A stretch of 11,104 bases of DNA from Proteobacteria bacterium UBA4457 (lineage in GTDB: Bacteria; Pseudomonadota; Gammaproteobacteria; Ga0077536). The stretch covers positions 1-11,104 of the forward strand of contig DGOV01000023.1 of assembly GCA_002390205.1 (NCBI GenBank), in the 5' to 3' direction. This document shows positions 7,344-11,104 of this stretch, one piece after another (position 1 is the stretch's first letter; every line of letters starts with the position of its first letter). The notes under the pieces were generated by a model. That model saw only the letters and a list, made by a program, of their open reading frames with translations, did not search any database and was not told the DNA's origin. Both the position numbers and the translations under genes were made by a program.

Positions 7344-8945
7344 CTAAGTTACCCATCCTTTTGGCTTTGACGAGGCGCTAAACGAACGCATTCCTACAGT
7401 GCTTTGTAACCAATCTGAATGTAGAGGCAGATGTTTATGAGCCCACTGAACTCTCTCATATACCTTTTTATATAGAGATGATGATGGCAGCTCCTTACCC
7501 ATTTGTTGGTCTTCAGACTGGAAATAGTCCATTCCTAGTAAAATACATAGATAGCTATCATGATTCCAAAGAGCTGCTGTATCAACAGCAGGGTGATTCT
7601 GGCCAGTCACAAACCCTCCATCAAAACATTGATCTTCAAAGTCCAATGCACTAGGTAATTTCATTTTCCAATATTCCAGCTTCGCTTTCAACCGGTCATT
7701 AATGTGCTCAGGTTTCTGAACTTCACGCCAAAATGCTGTGTCTGTTCGCTTTGTCAGACAATAGTGCATATTGATGAAATCTAGAATCTCATAAAAGCGA
7801 TTAGATAGAATCCTGTTGTATCTAAAAGCCATTGCCTCCATATGACTATCCGTCCAAGGAAAATGTTCTGCCAAAGCCACAGCTCCCAAATCACTTAAGT
7901 ATAAACCTGTAGACTCCAAAGGCTCTATAAACCCTCCCGAAAGACCAATTGCAACGCAATTTTTTTCCCAAGTTTTTAATCGCCTGTGCACTGAAAACTT
8001 GATATGTCGGCTATCTAAATCAGTCGTGTTCACACCTTGATATGCCCGCATCTCTTGTTCAGCAGCATCACTCGAAATGAAGGCGCTTGAATGGACATAA
8101 CCAATCGATCGCCTCGATTGCATAGGAATATCCCATATCCAACCATTAGACAAAGCAGTAGCTGTCGTATAAGGTCGAACCATTCCTGGATAATAATCCT
8201 CATAGGGGACATGCATAGTCACGGCGCCGTCACACAGTAACCATTGCGAACAATCTTCGACGTCGACCTTCATTACCTCACTTATAAGTTTGGCTTTAAA
8301 TCCAGTGCAGTCGACAAATAGATCGCCCTCAAACGTTCTATCATTATCTGTCTTGACAGAAGCTATATTCCCATTCTCTTTTAGCTCAACTGCCTGCAAA
8401 TTTTCTAAAATATGCTTCACCCCCCGCTGGGTAGAAAAATCTCGCAAATAATCAGCAAACTTTTGGGCATTCATATGAAAAGCGTAATTTAAATTGACCT
8501 CGCTTGAGCCATTTCCGATTAAGCGCGGGGATCGCCCCATTTCGCAAACTAGAGGCTGAGCAGATACCGTTTCCATAAAAGGAATACTGCGATCACTCTC
8601 TAGCCATTTTCTTGCGGAGTGATCGATAGGAGTAACTTTGTGACGAGAAAACGGATGATGGTAAAAGGTATTATCATTATTAACCCAGTTAACATATTTT
8701 ATCGACTGCTTAAAGGTAGCCTCGGTAGCTCGCATAAACTCAAGCTCGTCAACTCCAACCACGGCGAGCAGATGCTTAATGGAGGGTATCGTAGCCTCAC
8801 CAACAGAAATTCGCGGAATATCAGGAGATTCAATTAAAGTGATCTTTACATTCGAATCTTGACCTTGGTTATTAAGAGCTCCGTTTAAATAGGCTGCAGT
8901 CATCCAACCTGCCGAACCACCTCCAACTATAACAACTGATCTCAT
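7344..8945 (-). CDS. Flavin-dependent (tryptophan-type) halogenase, 533 aa
   Basis: Uses FADH2, O2 and halide to make a hypohalous species that halogenates an electron-rich, often indole-like, substrate; a separate flavin reductase must supply FADH2. The FAD motif is VVIVGGGSAGWMTA (4-17). The catalytic Lys is Lys79 in EATFKQSIKYVNW (75-87), corresponding to PrnA Lys79. The halogenase signature WxWxIP is present as W269-I-W-D-I-P274, the FxxPxxSxG motif as F339...P342...S345...G347, and Glu344/Ser345 correspond to PrnA Glu346/Ser347. All expected catalytic residues are therefore intact and the length is normal (510-540). ATG at 8945 is chosen because GGAGG lies 5 nt upstream; the ATG at 8948 would leave only 2 nt and a TTG at 8957 precedes the site. 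First gene of the leftward run halogenase-peptidase-receptor, divergent from the hydroxylase. Substrate and regiochemistry are unknown; a receptor-linked halogenase acting on something other than free tryptophan is plausible. Confidence 0.95.
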   Translation of the reverse strand: MRSVVIVGGGSAGWMTAAYLNGALNNQGQDSNVKITLIESPDIPRISVGEATIPSIKHLLAVVGVDELEFMRATEATFKQSIKYVNWVNNDNTFYHHPFSRHKVTPIDHSARKWLESDRSIPFMETVSAQPLVCEMGRSPRLIGNGSSEVNLNYAFHMNAQKFADYLRDFSTQRGVKHILENLQAVELKENGNIASVKTDNDRTFEGDLFVDCTGFKAKLISEVMKVDVEDCSQWLLCDGAVTMHVPYEDYYPGMVRPYTTATALSNGWIWDIPMQSRRSIGYVHSSAFISSDAAEQEMRAYQGVNTTDLDSRHIKFSVHRRLKTWEKNCVAIGLSGGFIEPLESTGLYLSDLGAVALAEHFPWTDSHMEAMAFRYNRILSNRFYEILDFINMHYCLTKRTDTAFWREVQKPEHINDRLKAKLEYWKMKLPSALDFEDQCFDGGFVTGQNHPAVDTAALWNHDSYLCILLGMDYFQSEDQQMGKELPSSSLYKKVYERVQWAHKHLPLHSDWLQSTVGMRSFSASSKPKGWVT

Positions 8946-8950
8946 CATAT

Positions 8951-8955
8951 CCTCC
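8951..8955 (-). promoter_or_regulatory. Ribosome binding site fixing the halogenase start
   Basis: GGAGG on the minus strand, 5 nt before the ATG at 8945 and only 2 nt before the adjacent ATG at 8948. The spacing favours the inner ATG. Confidence 0.7.
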
Positions 8956-9078
8956 AAAACTCAAAAACTTATTTCTGAGCGTATTAAAAGCGCGCTTGTT
9001 CCAATTACCAGCAAGCCGAGTATACACAGACTACTGGTTTTTCACCTATGTTTTGTTTGATTGTATAGCAACTTCTCA

Positions 9079-9225
9079 ATGCTTATGATTTTAGTCATAA
9101 CAATTATAGATAACCGCAAATACTCATTACTTAACCGTACTTCCCAAACAAATGTAGACAAGGATATCGGTGCTTACATAGCTAAAAACTCTCTACAAAA
9201 CAAAAAAACGATATTATCTGAATAA
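9079..9225 (+). CDS. Possible 48-aa peptide in the hydroxylase leader
   Basis: ATG at 9079 to TAA at 9223-9225. The peptide begins MLMILVITIIDNRKYSLLN (a short hydrophobic start, then polar) and ends with KNSLQNKKTILSE. There is no Shine-Dalgarno site before the ATG, no Trp or Cys, and no leader/core cleavage motif that I recognise. In DNA this AT-rich a frame of this length can arise by chance. It is listed because it is the only readable small frame next to the tailoring enzymes; a leader peptide or a chance frame are both possible. Confidence 0.15.
   Translation: MLMILVITIIDNRKYSLLNRTSQTNVDKDIGAYIAKNSLQNKKTILSE
9083..9100. repeat. Inverted repeat TTATGA-N6-TCATAA, possible operator
   Basis: Perfect 6-bp arms separated by 6 nt, in the middle of the divergent promoter region. 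It overlaps the TATGAT candidate -10 element of the rightward genes. No regulator gene is in the window to assign it to. Confidence 0.35.
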
Positions 9226-9303
9226 TCTTCTGTAATTAATCTCGAAACAGTGCAGGAGCTATAGTAATATCTATAAAAATAATCAGGGATATTTGAATCT
9301 TTA

Positions 9304-9981
9304 ATGAATTTTCAAGGCAGCTTCAATAAAATCGGCACTTTGGATGTGAGTCACTTTAAACATCTACTAGATCAGCTTTCACAGGAGCACTGGCTCGAGG
9401 ATACCCAGCGTCAAAGAAGATATGAAGTTCATCGTCAAACCCAATCTATTGGGATAGTCTACGATTATGACTTCCGTCACGCTAACCCAACGATACAACC
9501 AAGCTTTAGGTTATTTGAACCTGCTCTTATGCCGGCGGTAAAGATGATTGCTGCGCACTTTGATGACACAGATGAAGGGGTCTCTTTGGCTCAGGAATAT
9601 GGTCCCGGTTATTGTATTAGGGCAAACTTAGTTAGCCTCAATCCGGGCGGTAGAATAGAACCTCATCAAGACAAAAACTTTTCACTTACTCACTCTCATA
9701 GGATTCATATTCCACTGGTGACTAATCCATTGGTAAAATTTGATGTAGGTGGTGAAATAAGATATCTCATGGAGGGCGAGGTAATAGAGATAAATAACCG
9801 TCGAACTCATAGCGTTGTCAATGAGAGTAACTCCTCTCGAATTCATTTGATAATAGACTGGGTAATAGCCGGTCAACAGTGTTGTTGTGCTGCAAAAACT
9901 CACCCAAACGGTCCATGCAATCCAGAAGCTTGCTTGCAAACGGACCGCCTCAATATTCCCTGTAGCTGCTACGAGATTTAG
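9304..9981 (+). CDS. Aspartyl/asparaginyl beta-hydroxylase-type 2OG-Fe(II) oxygenase with Cys-rich tail, 225 aa
   Basis: Predicted to use Fe(II), O2 and 2-oxoglutarate to hydroxylate a carbon, in this family typically the beta carbon of Asp or Asn in a peptide or amino acid. Residues 1-70 carry the family's usual N-terminal region (SIGIVYDYDFRHANPTIQPS, 48-67). The double-stranded beta-helix core has GYCIRANLVSLNPGGRIEPH (102-121), iron ligands His121 and Asp123 in EPHQDKNF, His169 in RRTHSVVN, and the 2OG-anchoring Arg179 in SSRIHLIIDW. After the core ends near 187 comes an unusual tail, 193-225, with seven cysteines in 33 residues (CCC, C205, C210, CSC), which could bind a metal or form disulfides. 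ATG at 9304 is the only usable start after the in-frame stop at 9280, although AGGGA is a long 14 nt away. Nine nt separate it from the next sulfotransferase, so the two form an operon. Confidence 0.88.
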   Translation: MNFQGSFNKIGTLDVSHFKHLLDQLSQEHWLEDTQRQRRYEVHRQTQSIGIVYDYDFRHANPTIQPSFRLFEPALMPAVKMIAAHFDDTDEGVSLAQEYGPGYCIRANLVSLNPGGRIEPHQDKNFSLTHSHRIHIPLVTNPLVKFDVGGEIRYLMEGEVIEINNRRTHSVVNESNSSRIHLIIDWVIAGQQCCCAAKTHPNGPCNPEACLQTDRLNIPCSCYEI

Positions 9982-9990
9982 GGTAACTCT

Positions 9991-10941
9991 GTGGATCCAT
10001 TGTACTCAGCTAAACAACAATCTGCAGCATTGCTGAGCCGAGCATCCAGGCATCAGATAGATGCTGCCCTAAAGAGCCCTATAATTATTTTATCAGCACC
10101 GAGGTCTGGAAGTACTTTGCTTTTTGAGTATCTTACTCGCTTGCAAGGGACTAGCTGGATTGGAGGCGAGAGCCATCAAGTTTTTCGTCATTTCCCGCAA
10201 CTTAGGGTAGAGAGTGCAGCAATGAATTCGGCTAGCCTCAATGAAAGACATGCGGACCCAAAATGCAGGCAACTATTTAGAGATAACATGGCCTATCTAT
10301 TGCGTGATCATCAGGGACAGAGCTTTATCGAAAATCCAGAGCTATTTCTCAACAGAACCACACAATTTATTGAAAAAACCCCCCGCAATGCTTTAAATAT
10401 TCCCTTTTTAAACAAAGTCTTCCCAGATGCTCGTTTTATATTTTTGCATCGGAAACCTCAATCTAATATCGCCAGCATTATAGAAGCCTGGACTCTGGGG
10501 TTGCAGACAGGCCGATTTATGACGTTTCCGAAACTACCTGAATGGGATCGGCAAGGTTGGTGCTTCCTTCTACCCCCTGGATGGCGAGATTTGATTGGAG
10601 GATCCTTGGCTGAAATCGCGTCGTTCCAATGGCGATTAAGTAATCAAACAATTGTAGACAACCTCAGACAGCTCCCTCGAGAAAGATATAGTATTGTGAG
10701 CTACGAGGAAGCTCTTACCACTCCTCAAGCGACTTTAAATAAGCTTATTGACTTTATAGGCATCAAAAATAGTATTTCTCACAAAAATTTTGCCTCAGAA
10801 CTTTCAACGACAGCAATAACGAAACCGCATCATCGCAAATGGGAAAAACACCAATCAGACATCGAGCCTCTCTTAACGACACTAAGCACCACTCTAAGTT
10901 CAATTGAACTACTAACTACATTCAAGAAGTCAACAAATTAG
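9991..10941 (+). CDS. Sulfotransferase family protein, 316 aa
   Basis: Predicted PAPS-dependent sulfotransferase. The 5'-phosphosulfate loop is SAPRSGSTLL (35-44); FIEKTPRNALNIPFL (126-140) is the conserved block typical of the bacterial Sulfotransfer_3-like group; the 3'-phosphate segment is RFIFLHRKPQSNIASIIEAW (148-167) with Arg154 and, eight residues on, Ser162; YSIVSYEEAL (233-242) closes the fold. All PAPS-contact positions that I can place are kept, in contrast to the other sulfotransferase in this window. The start is GTG at 9991, with AGGG 7 nt upstream, giving a 9-nt gap after the hydroxylase stop; the two are almost certainly cotranscribed and may act in sequence, the hydroxyl made by the first being a natural sulfate acceptor (inference). 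Its stop is 15 nt from the convergent uvrB stop. The acceptor is unknown; carbohydrate, aromatic or peptide hydroxyls are all possible. Confidence 0.88.
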   Translation: MDPLYSAKQQSAALLSRASRHQIDAALKSPIIILSAPRSGSTLLFEYLTRLQGTSWIGGESHQVFRHFPQLRVESAAMNSASLNERHADPKCRQLFRDNMAYLLRDHQGQSFIENPELFLNRTTQFIEKTPRNALNIPFLNKVFPDARFIFLHRKPQSNIASIIEAWTLGLQTGRFMTFPKLPEWDRQGWCFLLPPGWRDLIGGSLAEIASFQWRLSNQTIVDNLRQLPRERYSIVSYEEALTTPQATLNKLIDFIGIKNSISHKNFASELSTTAITKPHHRKWEKHQSDIEPLLTTLSTTLSSIELLTTFKKSTN

Positions 10942-10952
10942 TGGGCCTAGAT

Positions 10953-10979
10953 AAAGCTAAGAAGCCAAGCTTTTCTCTC
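10953..10979 (+). terminator. Weak candidate terminator overlapping the uvrB end
   Basis: A 6-bp stem AAAGCT/AGCTTT with a 9-nt loop, followed by TTCTCTC. The stem is short and A/T-rich and the tail is mixed, so activity is doubtful. It is the only candidate for ending the hydroxylase-sulfotransferase transcript before it runs antisense into uvrB. Confidence 0.2.
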
Positions 10980-10995
10980 TAAGTTTGCCCAGCAT
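10957..10995 (-). repeat. Direct repeat copy within uvrB (attR-like)
   Basis: Partner of the remnant at 915-953: same orientation, same reading frame, same position relative to the stop codon, 31 of 35 bases identical over 10961-10995. The four mismatches lie on both sides of a 15-bp perfect core. Confidence 0.7.
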
Positions 10996-11104
10996 GTCTC
11001 GAGTTTGGGCCGCTTCTTCAAACTCAAGATTGCGCGCATGCTGATACATTTTATCTTCTAAACGTTTAATTTCTTTGGCGATATTTTTAATTGGTTCAGC
11101 GCCA
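10957..11104 (-). CDS. uvrB: UvrB, excinuclease ABC subunit B, C-terminal UVR domain (partial)
   Basis: The last 48 residues of the damage-recognition helicase of nucleotide excision repair, continuing past the right edge. The peptide reads GAEPIKNIAKEIKRLEDKMY, then QHARNLEFEEAAQTRDMLGK, then LREKSLAS and a TAG stop. The 'M..HA.NLEFEEAA..RD' helical hairpin is the UVR domain that contacts UvrC, and closely resembles E. coli UvrB (NLEFEEAAQIRDQ). It was found by reading the minus strand at the edge. Its final codons are duplicated at 915-953, so the present 3' end may have been supplied by the inserted DNA. It now lacks an obvious downstream terminator of its own. Confidence 0.93.
   Translation of the reverse strand, partial: GAEPIKNIAKEIKRLEDKMYQHARNLEFEEAAQTRDMLGKLREKSLAS

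Larger units (their letters stand above)
8956..9303. promoter_or_regulatory. Divergent intergenic regulatory region (halogenase / hydroxylase)
   Basis: About 350 nt of AT-rich DNA between two divergent genes, so it should hold both promoters. Weak candidates exist: for the minus strand TATACT as -10 (plus-strand AGTATA near 9019-9024), and for the plus strand TTGTAT - 17 nt - TATGAT with the -10 at 9084-9089. Neither has a good -35. The plus-strand candidate overlaps an inverted repeat (9083-9100), suggesting an operator. A 48-codon frame lies at 9079-9225. No tRNA, riboswitch or terminator was recognised. Confidence 0.45.
954..10956. other. Candidate ~10-kb cassette inserted at the uvrB 3' end
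   Basis: The segment is bounded by two direct copies of the uvrB 3' terminus (915-953 and 10957-10995). It carries halogenase, S9 peptidase, TonB-dependent receptor, two sulfotransferases and an AspH-type hydroxylase, none with housekeeping functions. The left repeat keeps what looks like the original uvrB/amidohydrolase bidirectional terminator, while the right copy forms the functional gene end, as happens when an element integrates into the end of a gene and restores its reading frame. No integrase, transposase or inverted terminal repeat is present. The mechanism is therefore open: trans-acting integrase, lost integrase, or recombination with foreign DNA through the uvrB tail. Confidence 0.45.

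Noticed and set aside
7291..7356. 22-codon N-terminal extension of the S9 peptidase overlapping the halogenase
   Set aside because: It would put polar and aromatic residues before a clean signal peptide; the ATG at 7290 opens exactly on that signal.
9682..9939. Minus-strand 85-codon frame within the hydroxylase
   Set aside because: It is antisense to the conserved iron-binding core, whose His/Asp/His ligands show that the plus strand is coding.
954..10956. CRISPR array, tRNA, or insertion sequence in the cassette
   Set aside because: No regularly spaced repeats, cloverleaf, transposase or terminal inverted repeats were seen.

Overview
The window looks like chromosomal DNA of a Gammaproteobacterium, probably marine. 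This rests on the UvrB C-terminus, a large TonB-dependent receptor with an alanine/glutamate-rich linker, a secreted S9 peptidase, AT-leaning intergenic DNA and standard Shine-Dalgarno sites. No 16S or tRNA is present, so the placement is an inference.

Layout. At the left edge (2-856, +) is the C-terminal part of an amidohydrolase, followed by a bidirectional hairpin terminator (867-899). At the right edge (10957-11104, -) is the C-terminal UVR domain of UvrB. Between them lies about 10 kb of accessory genes. A minus-strand run holds a flavin-dependent (tryptophan-type) halogenase, a secreted S9 alpha/beta-hydrolase peptidase, a TonB-dependent receptor closed by a clear terminator, and a sulfotransferase. 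Diverging from the halogenase across a ~355-bp regulatory gap is a plus-strand pair: an aspartyl/asparaginyl beta-hydroxylase-type 2OG-Fe(II) oxygenase with a cysteine-rich tail, and a second, unrelated-looking sulfotransferase whose stop lies 15 nt from the uvrB stop.

The main structural result is that the last ~13 codons of uvrB, stop codon included, occur twice in the same orientation. One copy is in the real gene (10957-10995) and one is a stranded remnant (915-953) just beyond the amidohydrolase terminator; 31 of 35 bases match, with a perfect 15-bp core. The simplest reading is that an ancestral 'amidohydrolase > terminator < uvrB' junction was opened at the uvrB 3' end by a ~10-kb cassette, leaving attL/attR-like direct repeats. 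No integrase is visible inside.

The cargo makes sense as one unit: an outer-membrane importer, an exported peptidase and four tailoring enzymes (halogenase, hydroxylase, two PAPS-dependent sulfotransferases). There is no NRPS, PKS, flavin reductase or PAPS synthesis gene, so cofactors must come from the host. The substrate cannot be read from the sequence. A peptide or aromatic compound taken up or released at the cell surface is an inference from the gene set.
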